64,000 bases of DNA, from assembly GCA_024752435.1 (NCBI GenBank), contig CP103037.1, positions 1,240,001 to 1,304,000 on the forward strand, read 5' to 3'. The notes under the pieces were generated by a model. The model saw nothing but the letters and a program-made list of their open reading frames with translations, did not search any database and was not told the DNA's origin. The position numbers and the translations under genes are program-made. Positions 11,603-22,918 of the stretch are shown piece by piece (within the stretch, counting starts at the first letter, position 1; the number at the start of each line of letters is the position of its first letter). The stretch is from Allantophomopsis cytisporea (lineage: Eukaryota; Ascomycota; Leotiomycetes; Phacidiales; Phacidiaceae).

Positions 11603-12989
11603 TCAAGATTGTGCCATAGAAAGCAACGACCCTTTCAAGAGCGCCCCAAGAACAAGCGCCATTCTCTCCTTCTTGACGCCGGAATCCTGTAGACTTTTCC
11701 CAACAACCTGGTGCAGCTTTCTTTCTTCTATCCCCGTGACAACATCTAATGAAAGCACAACATCTTGACCTGCAGCCCCAAGCGCTGCAACAGCATCATA
11801 GACAATAACCTGCGTATAATCGAGCACCTGCTTGGCACTGGGCTTTGGAGTCCGCTCGCTATGCGTTGCATACCAGTTTGTCCTACTCTTCAAGAACCAC
11901 TCCTGGTCCATAAAGGGCTGGATTCTTTTCGCCGGGTCACATGCATCGGTGTAGAACTTCTCATCCTGGCGAGTCTGCACTTGCTTCAGGTAGATACCAA
12001 CCGGATTTCCTGTCTTGGCCATAGTACCAAAGACAGCGGGGTCAAGAGAACTTGCATATGCCGCATTCTTGGTGTAAACGGTTGATTGCCGCTTCGTGCT
12101 GGAGATCCATCCGTGAAAATCCCATGCGGACTGCATGTCAAACTTATTGTTGTTCGCATCCTCAGCTGCTGTGACAGAATTGCCATCTGCTGATACGGTA
12201 TAGCCTCCCTGCAGCACGACGTGCTCAATCGCTGCAGCTGCGAGGTCTGCATTCCCCTTGACGAACTGGGAAGCATCGGTCAGAGAGGAGATACAGAGCA
12301 GTGTCAGCTTTGGATCGTGTTTCGTCAAATTCTCCTGGCAAAGGCGCTTGAGAAGCTGTTGGCCGTCTTCAAAGTTGCTGCTTGTCATGAAAGGGCAATC
12401 AAACTCGTAGTCGTGCACTTCGTGGGCTTTGGTCGTTGCATCCAACCCCTTGCCAACGGGTACGTGTGACATGTTCAGCTCTCTGAGGGCTCCCTGTGCG
12501 AATTGGGCGCGCTTATCTGCGGGGAAGAAGTTGGCTACTAAACCTTCGAGCTTGATTAATCCTACTCTCTCCAGTTCTTTAAGGATGACCAGTGCGGTTA
12601 GATCGTCGTAGTCTTTGGCCAGGTCGCTGATCATCGCTATTCGAGTTGCAGGTACTCTTCTCGAATCACGTGTGCTCTTGATTTTTTCGAGGATGTGATA
12701 TACTTCTTTCTCCTCATCCGAAAGGCCGTTTGGGATGCTTCTGTTAGCTTGGGTTCCATTGCTTGAGGAAACCTAGTTGCTGTCAGTATGCTATTCACTA
12801 GAATGGTACCAAAATGAAGGATTGGATTAGATTAGTTACCTTGCTGCCATTGTCTGTTTTCCAACCAGTTTCTTGCATTTCATCCAAATCCAGCCCCCTA
12901 GACTGCTCGCCTTCATGCGCTTTCCCCCGATTCATGCCTGGAATACAACAATAGAGTACTCGTGCAACCGGGCCTAAATGACCACGCAT
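11603..12989 (-). CDS. nucleoside hydrolase-like protein (IUNH fold)
   Basis: Exons 12989-12840 and 12772-11603 give 439 residues. The intron (12773-12839, 67 nt) has donor GTAACT, an ACTGAC branch and acceptor ACTAG; both exons join in phase 0. The core resembles inosine/uridine-preferring nucleoside hydrolases, which cleave the N-glycosidic bond of nucleosides in salvage. Visible motifs are MISDLAKDYDDLTALV (counterpart of the calcium-binding DxDxxxDD loop), LTLLCISSLTD, EHVVLQGGY, NNKFDMQSAWDFH and DQEWFLKSRTNWY. The N-terminal motif departs from the usual DTDPGxDD, so either the metal site is altered or the substrate differs. The first 90 residues are a family-atypical polar extension, without a signal peptide. 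Fold assignment is good, activity uncertain. Confidence 0.82.
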
Positions 12990-14287
12990 ATTGAAATGGT
13001 TTCCTTGGGTATGCTAAATATATCTCATTAATAAAGCCGCAGATATTTCAGTCCATCCGATGTCTAGTTAATTACCTTTTTATAGACAAGATCTAGCAGT
13101 CGAAGATTGTTATGTGGGAACGTCGAAACGTATTGAATGAAAGCACGCGAGTGTTGCCAAATCAATCGTTTTCTGTACTTTAGTTATATGGTAGTCAAAC
13201 CAGTGATAGGAGTGATGAATGAATTGTATTCTTGAATCCATTCGGTGCGCAGAGATATAGTTATATATAATGAACAATGAGTTTGAAGAACAAGACGCCA
13301 TTCAAGCTAGACTTATCAACCGGAGTCATACAATGCTCAATTTCCCGCGCAGGAAGCTCCTACATAGCCTTGAGGATAAGAATACCTGTCACTCAGATGA
13401 CAGCCGATTAATACTATAACAAGTTTGAATCCGGGATGTGGTTCCTGATGATATCAGTGTATGTAGATGGGAAGAAGTTATGGTGTATCGACCTCAGTCG
13501 CAATGGTCATCGCTTCCAGAAAATCAGCCAGCCTTGCGGACGAAACTCAGGGCCGAGGTGCCAGCAAGAGATAGCAAAGGAGAGAGCCTGCCGTGTTCTG
13601 CATCACAAGTGGTGAATTTGCCAGTATGTTTGACAACTAGTATTGCAAGTTTGATACTAGATCAAGGATCCCAATTAAGTATCAACTTCTTGTACAAATA
13701 TAGGGTTCGTGGAATGAGAACAGCATCTTACTGACGAACATCCTTGGTCTTACATCATTTATTGATAATCCTACGACCGAAATATCCTCGATCCTATCAT
13801 CTTTCAAAAATATCTTGCGACTATGCCATGCCACAGTTCAACAACCACTTAGGTATTATTGCCCAAAAATCAAATGGTTTTTGTCGATATGATAAAAATA
13901 AAATGGCATATCGTACAAACACCAAACCCTATGTCAAGAAGCATAGCTTTGCTTCGTCCACCTAACTAGCCAGCGACACCTTTTCTATATGTGGAGGCTG
14001 CATTTTATTGTTACTGATTGAAAGACAATGAGATTGTCTATCTTCGCCGAGTCTAATACTATGTATCCCGCTACGTTTGAGAGTCGACGTTGTTGCATTG
14101 TGAGACTGTTATCCGGTGGGCGGCTTCCGTAGGCTTAAATGCGGGGCGCCTATCCTCGGTTTCCCCACGGGGTAAGATGGTCGACCTCGACGATATTTAG
14201 GTACATGCATTGTGTACACACCCGGATTGCAACTCTACTCTGCTTCAAAGCATGTAATCATCACAAACTTCATTTAGTAAATCAAAA
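12990..14287. other. divergent promoter region
   Basis: About 1.3 kb between a minus-strand gene (start 12989) and a plus-strand gene (start 14288), so it holds both promoters. Open frames at 13438-13734 and 13744-13965 are not recognisable and AT-rich. No RNA gene seen. Confidence 0.55.
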
Positions 14288-15774
14288 ATGAAATCATTTC
14301 CTATGCGTGCCTACCTGCGATGCCAGCGACCATTGCCCTTGTTGCGGGGAACTGCTCATCAAAGACGATATGCTGGTGGACTGTCACAGCGACCTGGATC
14401 CGACCAGTATGTGTTTCAAGATAGCCAGGGAACTTGTGACTGATTGATTAGTGTTCGATTTCCTGGAGCAGTTAATAGTAAATTTACTACGACTCTTACG
14501 TTTGAGCAACCCTCTACCTACCCTGCAATAAACACTTTCCGAATCATGGATTCCGAGGGTGTAGTACGAGAAGATGAGTATCGGCCGGATGTGAGCAGTG
14601 AAGAAGCAATTACTATGTACAAGGTATGTCACTCAGAGATTCACCAAGTATGTCGGCTGATTTATAAGAACATGTTAACAGTATCCATCCTTGATGTAAT
14701 AATGTTCGAATCACAACGCCAAGGTCGATTATCATTCTACATTGTGTCCGCGGGCGAAGAAGGCATAGCAATCGGGTCGGCTTCCGCACTCTCCAGCGAA
14801 GATGTGATATTCTGCCAGTATCGAGAAGCAGGTGTCTTCCAACAAAGAGGTTTCACATTAGAGGATTTCATGAGCCAGTTGTTCGCCAACGTGAAAGATC
14901 CTGGACGGGGGAGAAATATGCCGGTACACTACGGCAGTTCCAAGTTACATATTGTAAGAATCAGGATGTTAATACCATTGAGCACAAGACTGATTTCATG
15001 AAGCACACGATATCATCCCCATTAGCCACACAGATTCCACATGCATCTGGCGCCGCCTATGCACTCAAAATGCAGCACCTCACAAACCCCAACACTCCCG
15101 CACGAGTAGTGGCTTGCTATTTTGGTGAAGGAGCAGCCTCAGAGGGCGATTTCCATGCTGCTCTAAACATAGCGGCGACACGATCGTGCCCGATAGTGTT
15201 TATATGCCGCAACAACGGCTATGCAATTAGTACTCCAACATTGGAGCAATACCGTGGCGATGGAATCGCAAGCAGAGGAACCGGGTATGGCATCGACACA
15301 ATCCGCGTAGATGGAAACGACGTCTGGGCTGTACGAGAAGTCACCAAGCGGGCAAGAGAGATGGCGTTGCAGGACGGTGGCAAGCCAATCCTCATTGAAG
15401 CGATGTCGTACCGCGCCTCTCACCACAGTACTTCCGATGACTCTTTTGCGTATCGTGCGCGCGTCGAAGTAGAGGATTGGAAGCGCCGGGATAATCCAAT
15501 CACGCGGTTGCGAAAGTACCTGGAGCTTGAGGGCGTCTGGGACGAGAAGCATGAGAAGGAGGCACGAGATACCATCAGGAAGAACATCTTGAAAGCGTTT
15601 GCGAAAGCTGAAAAGGAGAAGAAACCCGGACTCAACGCTATGTTTGAGGATACTTATGAGGAGTTGACGCCGGACTTGACGGCGCAGATGGCGGAGTTGA
15701 AGAGGATTTTGGAGGAATACCCTGAGGAATATGATATTAACGAGTTTGAGGGTGGGATCAAGGGGCTTAAATGA
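14288..15774 (+). CDS. 2-oxoisovalerate dehydrogenase E1 subunit alpha, mitochondrial
   Basis: Four exons, 14288-14406, 14452-14623, 14669-14953 and 15004-15774, encode 448 residues. It is the thiamine-diphosphate subunit of the branched-chain 2-oxoacid dehydrogenase complex, which oxidises the keto acids from Val, Leu and Ile to acyl-CoA in mitochondria. The Arg-rich, acid-poor first 38 residues fit a mitochondrial presequence. Family motifs follow: VRFPGAVNSKFTT, MDSEGVV, YREAGVFQQRGF, GRGRNMPVHYGS, GEGAASEGDFH (residues 233-243, ThDP/Mg binding), RNNGYAIST, and the loop SHHSTSDDSFAYR that holds the regulatory phosphoserine in animals. Introns are 45, 45 and 50 nt. The second (14624-14668) is a multiple of three and free of stops, so its retention would insert 15 residues. 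Homologous proteins run straight across it, so I splice it out. Confidence 0.93.
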
Positions 15775-16449
15775 TTAGATACATACCTTATACTCCAAAT
15801 GCACATGTAATGTTGAAACGAGTACTCACCTAGCTCTTTCATGACGATTACCACAACAAGGACAGTTAGTAATTCACAATAAGGTAATGTAGGCTGTGAG
15901 GTCTCAGTGTAAATTGTATTAAAGTATAGCATATGTGTGGTAGGTTCCTAAGTAAGCACCAGTAAACCGACAGTGCAAAAGAGATGCTGGCGTTTGATAT
16001 GCACGTCGCGAATAGGATGGGTGCGGAAGATTAAAAATATTACCTTTAAATATTTCAATATTAGTCTCGGCAGATATTATCAGACTAGATGATAGATTAC
16101 GAGTGTTGCCTTATGTCGACAAGGTAGAAACAGAACAAGGACGACGACAAGAAAGGAACATATAATGAATAGGGTTTGTTCTCTTAGCACTCGAGTTATA
16201 CAAAAGAACTGAGGAGGGTTGCCATTCTATCCTTACACCAAATCTTCACACTCTCAAGACAGACAGGCCAACACAGTCCATCCCATTAAAACACATCAGT
16301 TCCTCAGAAACGCCAAATCGCTCAATACAACTCCCGCGTCCTTCTTCCACTCTTTCCACACCCTAAAACAGTCAGCAAAACTCAACCGTAGTGAAAGGAA
16401 CGCAGATAGAGACTCGTACAGTCGCACTACACAAGCAAACAATCATTAG
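15775..16449. other. convergent 3' spacer
   Basis: About 670 bases between the E1 alpha stop and the minus-strand F-box locus. It should contain the 3' untranslated regions. A plus-strand open frame at 16219-16449 is unrecognised. Confidence 0.5.
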
Positions 16450-16682
16450 CTAACATCTACATCCAACAATGGCATGGCGACCTGCAGTAGTAATACTCGA
16501 GCCCTCATTATGCACCGTGCAATACCCTCCGCCACAAACACGACAGCTCTTCTGCGTGCGGAAATCGCACTTCGCACACTGCACACCAAACATCAGAAAC
16601 AAAACCTTCAAAGGGAGACGGGGAAGTCGAGAAGAGGCCTTACAATCGCTCCACATTCCCAACAACTCCGCATGACTCCGCG
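16450..16682 (-). other. possible Cys-rich C-terminal exons of the F-box gene
   Basis: Two exon-like pieces lie beyond the stop codon of the F-box reading frame. Piece one (16682-16644) reads RGVMRSCWECGAI. It is preceded by a strong acceptor (CTGAC branch and TTCTTTCCCAG) and followed by donor GTAAGG. Piece two (16578-16450) starts after acceptor GTGCAG and reads CAKCDFRTQKSCRVCGGGY then CTVHNEGSS, a zinc-ligand-like Cys/His pattern. Both are phase 0. They would attach to the F-box protein if its last exon used the donor GTGGGT at 16790 in place of running to the stop at 16742; that intron would be 108 nt. The choice between the two ends, or alternative splicing, cannot be settled from sequence alone. 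Confidence 0.45.
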
Positions 16683-16741
16683 CTGGGAAAGAATGCTGTC
16701 AGCAATTTTGACCTTATTTTGTATTGAGACTAAGAAATACA

Positions 16742-18240
16742 TCATCCCCACATGCCCCCGCTTCCCGCCCCCGCCATCATCTCACCCACCAAACACTCGC
16801 TAACACAGAAACCCATATGTACCTTTACGTTTTCCGCATCTGACGGTAGGGACGCCGCAAGGCTTTGTGAGCCTCCATTCGTAGGCGTATTAGGGTGCCG
16901 GGGTTTCTTTTCATCCTTATCGAGCTGGTAGCAATCTTCGCACCACCACTTGTAGCAGCTCTCACAGTAACGTCCCCCCATGCAGAGGCCGCATCGTAAG
17001 ATTAGCTTTGCCTTTTCACCTGTTGAGATGGGCGGTGGATGGATGGCGGACTTGAGGGTTGAGGCGTGCATGGGTGGCGGCGAAAGCAGCGGGAAGCGAG
17101 TCGATGACGACTCCCCGTAGGTTGTAATGCCTTCAGGGGCTATGCCGCATGTCTCACAGCCACGGACGGAGATCATGGCAACCGATGGCGATATGTAGGC
17201 GTCTAGATGGTTATACCATACCGGCGAGTACTCGGCCTCTGAACCGTTCCGCGAGTGTGTGGACATTTTGCGGACATGCGGACTGTCTGCCGAGTGTCGT
17301 GGGCCAGGACAGAGAACGGCATCGAATTGGATGATACCTTCGCATGCGAGGAGCGTGGCTGCCCAGTCTTGGTTCATGGTCTGCGTGAATTGGCGGGCAA
17401 ATAGCTTGCCGGGCTTGAGGTACCAAGCCTCGTTCTTGGGATTCGAGGCATTAGATAACGCATCCAGGGATTTCTGGTTCCATTCCGCGCCGATCTGGGC
17501 TCCTTGACTTGACATAACTCCTGCTCGGGCGTTTGGAATTGTATCAATAGGAGCAATCCCTGGAGGATATTTGTTGACATGCCGTTTGATAGTCGGGATT
17601 ACTGGTAAAGGCTTGCGTTCGCCGAAGACATACATTGCCTCTAGTTTAGGGGTATTTTTGGGTCGGGACGGCCTTACAACGTATCGTAAAACTTGCATGA
17701 GTTTCTGTTCATTAAGGTTCTTGACTCCTAGGATGGACAATATTCGAATATGATAAGATTCATTAATTATCATTTCGCTGATAAGCTCAGCTGGAACGGA
17801 AAGTCCATCCAGGACTAAGGTCTGAACGTCCTGTAGGATATTTCGACGTTGAAGGTTGGAGAAGATGCCACGCAATGGTCCAGCCCAAAAGCTGATGGGA
17901 GTTAGACAAGACTTGAAGGCCACATAGTAAGAGATACTCACTCGTCTTCTGTCACATGCTCATCGAGTTGCTGATGCCGCCAGACTTGACCCCCATGATC
18001 AATAGCAGGTATTTCGAATTGAGCAGCCTTGACTCTTGTGAGATCAAGATAACGAAACACATTGGGGGTCTCGTGGACGAGTTCCCTAAACGCTGTACAT
18101 GTTGCGCCCAAGGCGAGGCGAGCTGATATTGGAAGCAGAGCCGCGGTGTGGTACAGAATGAGCGGATTTGAAAGAACGTCCAGCAGAGAGAGGGTTATGA
18201 GTTCCCCTTGGAGTGACCTTGTAGATATAGAAGAAGACAT
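16742..18240 (-). CDS. F-box domain protein with Cys-rich C-terminus
   Basis: Exons 18240-17942 and 17891-16742 give 482 residues. The 50-nt intron has donor GTGAGT, branch CTAAC and acceptor CATCAG. The N-terminus (residues about 18-70) has the Leu/Pro pattern of an F-box, including LLDVLSNPLILYHTA and the ARLALGATCTAFRELV helix pair. An F-box would place the protein in an SCF ubiquitin ligase through Skp1 binding. The C-terminus has a Cys cluster, CGLCMGGRYCESCYKWWCEDCY, with spacing suggestive of zinc binding, and ends in AGAGSGGMWG at a TGA codon. The substrate is unknown. Further Cys-rich exon-like pieces follow downstream (16450-16682) and may replace the last residues in another splice form. 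Confidence 0.8.
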
Positions 18241-19687
18241 TGTCTTGGAGGGCTATGCAGAATTCATTGCGATGTTTCTCAAGGTGTGTTATATGGCGGG
18301 GTAATAGAGTGCCCACGGTAAAAGCATCTGTGCCTCGATTCCCCGGAATTGGCCTATTGACAAGATCTAGATGGAGGTTTGACTTCCAGGAGCACACGGT
18401 GGTCAAGGTGGCAGCGTAGAGCAATGCTTTGTGCGTGTAAGTGATCATTCTTGCTTTGGGCAAATAGAGACAGGCAGGGATTGGAGATAAGAGCAATGAG
18501 ATCAAAGATTTGAAGTGATAGTAAAGGAGTTGGGATACAATTCTTTTTGAGGACAATCAGAGAAAGATGTTTTTATTTTAATTACCTAGTATAGGGAGAG
18601 TAGTATAAGTAGTGGTAGGGGTAGAGGTCAGGTACCGAAGGAGGAATTGGGTAATGGGTATAAGGGGGTGGAAGAGTGTGCACTGACAGAAGAACTGACT
18701 CGTGTATGGATAGTATGGGAATGTGAAGAAAAAGAAATGGGTTAAGGAAGAGAAAAAAAAAAGACAAGTGAGGCCGAAGATGAATCGAGAGGATGGGAGG
18801 TTTTGTTCAAGCAAAGGGAGGTGCTTAGGCTTGTCGTTAGCTTTTAGATCTTAGGCTAGAATGCCACGAGTGCTGCTTAGTGAGTCTTCCATCTTGTTTG
18901 GTCCCTCGGCGCTTCTCTTATTCTGCGGCCGGTCCGACCTTTTCCGGCATGCCGACATAGAGACGATGAGATTAAGTACGTACAATTATATAAAGTACCT
19001 AAGATACTTAAGTATTGTAATGGAGATCACGTGATGGGCTCAAATGAAGTACATACCTTGGCTACTCCGGCAATCCGGTAGATGTTCTTTCTGGTGTTCC
19101 GTACAAGTGAATGGAAGCATTCCTATATGGCGCTTTGTACTGTGTACTGTGTACGGAGTTGTACTCTGTAAGCTAGTAGTTAAGCTAGCACGTGTCACTG
19201 CCATTGCTGGTACCTTACACTATTATTCTATGTGGTCCGCCGTAGCTATCGATAAGGTAGCAGTTGGTGCCTTAGAATTCACACATTGTCCCTGTAGAAC
19301 CCAGAGGCTCAAGAGTAAAAGTATGAAATACCATTAGCTCCCGAGAAAAGTAGCCAATTGAGGGTATATACCTTTTGTACTATTAGCCTCTAGGATCTAA
19401 GAGGATATTACTATGTCGATATATCTCTAGATCGATTCCACATAAGCAGGCTTGTATCCTTCCTACATCAATAATGATTTATGTGGATGCAAAAAGGACA
19501 TTTGCTACGTCTGTTTGAATCCAATATTCTTATAATCCAAGTAAGTATTTTGGCTACGAAACCAAATCATAATTGTATAAAAAGAGATTTAGAACTTGAC
19601 AATCTGAATAGTTCAAAAGTCCCCATCTGACCACAGGCTCCTTATTTAAGACCACTCAGCACCAAAATTTACAAAACATTCCATCAA
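18241..19687. other. spacer with F-box promoter
   Basis: About 1.4 kb between two minus-strand genes. The stretch 18560-18830 is strongly purine-rich on plus (pyrimidine-rich on minus), fitting the promoter or 5' leader of the F-box gene. The stretch 18960-19690 is AT-rich and appears empty. A TACGGAGT motif occurs at 19152-19159. Confidence 0.5.
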
Positions 19688-22331
19688 TCAGTATTCGCTC
19701 AGCCTTAATTTCTTTCCAATCTCTCTCCGTCTCGCATTTCCAACAGCCCTTTCGCTAGGTTTACCCTCACCCTCCAGGGTTTCACTCCTTGCCTTCAAAG
19801 CTTGCAACAGCATACCGGCATCGAAGAATCCATCTAGGAGAAATCAGCGACATTCAAAAATAAAACCAAGAAACAAGGATAGAAGACACTTACAGCCGCC
19901 TAACCCCTCATCATCACTACCAACTATGCTTTCCTCCACGGGCGTCATCCAGCCTGGAGAGCCGCCCTTAGGAGTCTTCTTTCCGCCCTCGATCAATCTA
20001 CCACGGGACTTCAACCTGTTCATTTGAGGTCTTTCCATCTCCACTTCTCTCGCCCTACTAACATTTTTACCACCTGTGTCCTTCCTTTGGGTCATCTTCA
20101 GCACACGCCTAATCTCCAACAAGTAAGACTCAAGAGCATCCACAAATCGTTTAGTCTGTCTATGCTTCGAGCTAGCACAGATAGCAATGCCCTCGTCCTT
20201 GATGATGTAACCGATACCGAAGCCATCGCCGCTGGTAGGACCAAAGCCGAATTGTCGTAGAGATGGGTTTCCACAGTTTGAGGTTGACAAAATAGTGTTA
20301 TTGAGCTTATCCCAACCGCTGTCTGCGAACAGCAACGGCATGCTTTGGGTTGGTGTCCGTGAGGGCGACTGGTTATCCTCGATATCGGACGCAGAGAGTA
20401 GTGATTCGCGACCTGGAGAGCCAACGACAGAGGGATCGCGAGAACCAGCTTCCAAAGAGGAGGAATACCCATTGCTACTTGCAGCTTCAGCGCCCTCTTC
20501 ATCAAGCGCGCGTTGCCATACACTATATAAGGCGTACAGATGACGATCGCAGCCTTGAGCTTTGGCGCACTCCTTTGTGTTTGCAGTATGCTGCTGGCAA
20601 GCCTTCTTGAGAGCTTCTACTTTCTGAGCAGGTGGATTCTCCGCCCAGAAAGTCTGCACAAACTCAACGGACTCAGGTGTCACAGAGCGAATAGCCTCTG
20701 TGCGACCGTGTAGAAACACCTTTGTCATCGCCGGCTCATAGGTGCATTCTACTCTTCCGTAAAGGCCATAATAAGCTGCTTGGAAAGCCATTTGTACAAA
20801 TGCATCGGGAGAGAACCCCATGGAAGTCATGAAGTTCTTGCCATAATGAGCGAAATCTAGAGTCTGGAATTCATTCTGTTGAATGAGATCTGCAAGACGT
20901 GTTTCGGCGAAGCGAACAGCGATGTTGAGTTCAGGGAGCATGTCCCATTCAAGCTTGTGAGGTGTTGTACTTACGTTGCCAAAACTAGCGGGATCTCGTT
21001 TCGATGGATCAGGACTTGCAGATGCCCAGAGACTTGGTGCTTGACCGTTGATTGTTCGGGCGAAACGGAGTATGGTATCAGTATATACATCGCTAGCCAT
21101 TCGGAGGACTGTATGGCCATCGACCCCTGTATGTTCAAAATTGATACCTGCGCTTCCATTCTTACAGACAATGATCTGAAGCTTGTCGTACCATCTGTTC
21201 GTACAAGTACCTATCTGCACACCCTTCTCCACTTGACTTGTACCGCAAAGCATATTTTGACAGAGATCCGCCTCTGAGGCAGGTTCCGTGTAATCTAGAC
21301 ACAGAATGAAGAGAGCAGAATCCACAATACCAAGGCAATCTGCGTTGTTTGAACCCTCATCCCTCATCAGTACGTCTCTAAGACCTGACCAAATTTTTCG
21401 ATTTTCCGTACTGAGGACACCAAGAGCGCCCTTTGCGGCTTCTTGGATTGGAGTCTGTTGAGCATCGTCAACAATAGTTTGTAGATTCAGTGAGACATCT
21501 CGTTCACTCATGATCAGATCAGAATTGTCGTCAAGGACATCGAACCAGTAAAATTGACCATGACATAGTACAACAATATGCTTTGCATCAGGATCCTGTC
21601 CAATCTGGCAGCCATTTTCCGTAGGCACTCGGGCTGTCCCGAACATTCTCGAATATTGGTACATGCATAATGGAGTGCCTCGGATAGTATCAGGTGGTAA
21701 TTCTTCTTTCCTCACAGCTCGAACGAATGAGAGTGATGAAACCACAAGTGACGCAGCACGGGTGACCTGGTTGTTACGGGCAGGCGTCGGATCATCTTCG
21801 AGAAGGAAAAAGGGATTTAGGTTGAGAACGACTGGGTTGTCAAAATTGAGGTAAGAATCGTACCCTATAGCATGAATGTTAGTACATAACTATATGAAGT
21901 TACTTGGGAATCTCACAGAATTGTTCAATATAACTTGTCTTTCCATTTGCATACTTCTTGAGCCGCTCATGTAACTCCGGTCCCTCATTCTTCATAAACT
22001 CCTCGACTGCTTGTTGTGTTTCTGCATGTTCTCGTGCGCTTTGAAGTGGCTTGAGTGCCGCGAGGTACTTCTTCAAAGAACTCTCAAGTTCTGGAATCGG
22101 TAGCTTAGGGAGTTTGTCCTGGGCAGCAAAGGTAATCCCGCCCTTCACTTCTTCCTCCTTAGCCATCAAAGGATGCTTTTGGTCGTTGGTAAATCCGTTT
22201 GTAACTTTCTTGGCCGAATCAAGAGACCTGCCAGAGTCTGAAGTTGTTTGAGGTTGGCCAGGTTGAGATAGAGTTTCATTCAAAGATCTTGGCATAGTAA
22301 AGCGCCGGACTGGTAGAGCAGAGGTAGTCAT
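19688..22331 (-). CDS. carnitine O-acetyltransferase, YAT2/FacC type
   Basis: Exons 22331-21917, 21864-19894 and 19833-19688 give 843 residues. Introns are 52 and 60 nt (donors GTGAGA and GTAAGT). Splicing restores the family motifs YIEQFWYDSYL and GLGGYGFFDAGMLLQALKA. The enzyme moves acetyl groups between CoA and carnitine; fungi need it to shuttle acetyl units during growth on acetate or fatty acids. Visible signatures are the N-terminal LPKLPIPELESSLKKYLAAL, PVVLNLNPFF, and INFEHTGVDGHTVLRM with the probable catalytic His at residue 383. The protein ends in LSEY, with no peroxisomal SKL-type signal, and the N-terminus is not clearly a mitochondrial presequence, so a cytosolic form like Aspergillus FacC or yeast Yat2 is likely. 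The region between residues about 590 and 780 has low-complexity Ser-rich linkers typical of the longer Yat2 class. Confidence 0.9.
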
Positions 22332-22883
22332 CTTGTCAGCTTATCTGCTTACGCGAAGAGAGGAGAGATGGAAGTGCTGATGTTCAGCCCACGAAGAGCT
22401 GTACGATAGAAATAATGACAATCGTGAAGGCAGTAAGACGGCATAGAGGTATAATTATGACGAACAGTTGAGCTCGCCAGCAAGAGACCTGCTTTGAAAT
22501 GCAAGCGACAAAGCCAACAAAATACAGATTCAAGAGACGAGAGTGAGGAGATGGCTTAGCTATATTTATTTAAGACGATTGCCATGTGATGATGATAATG
22601 AGGCACATTCACAAGGTAGCAATAATGATACCCCACAAATGATAGAGCTTAGACTGCGCAAGAGGAGCGACACAGACTCAGCCCTGTTACATATCCGCAC
22701 CACCGAGTGTTCACAGACCCGATATGACAATACGAAAGTGCAAGGATAGATGGGTGAAAGCTCTGAAAGTTTGAGGTACTGACCTGTCTAAGAGACTGCT
22801 GAACGACCTATGTTCTAAAACAGCTACGGATTAGGATAGTTCACACAAGTTCACGAGGCCTCTCGGCAAAGCAGTTGACTGCA

Positions 22884-22918
22884 GCTGAGGTGCAGACGAG
22901 GTGCAGACAAGGTGCAGT
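22884..22918. repeat. three direct copies of a GAGGTGCAGAC-like 11-mer
   Basis: Three near-identical 11-base units containing AGGTGCAG, with first bases CTG, ACG and ACA, follow each other about 550 bases upstream of the carnitine acetyltransferase start. They could be a regulatory cluster, but this is only inferred from position. Confidence 0.6.
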
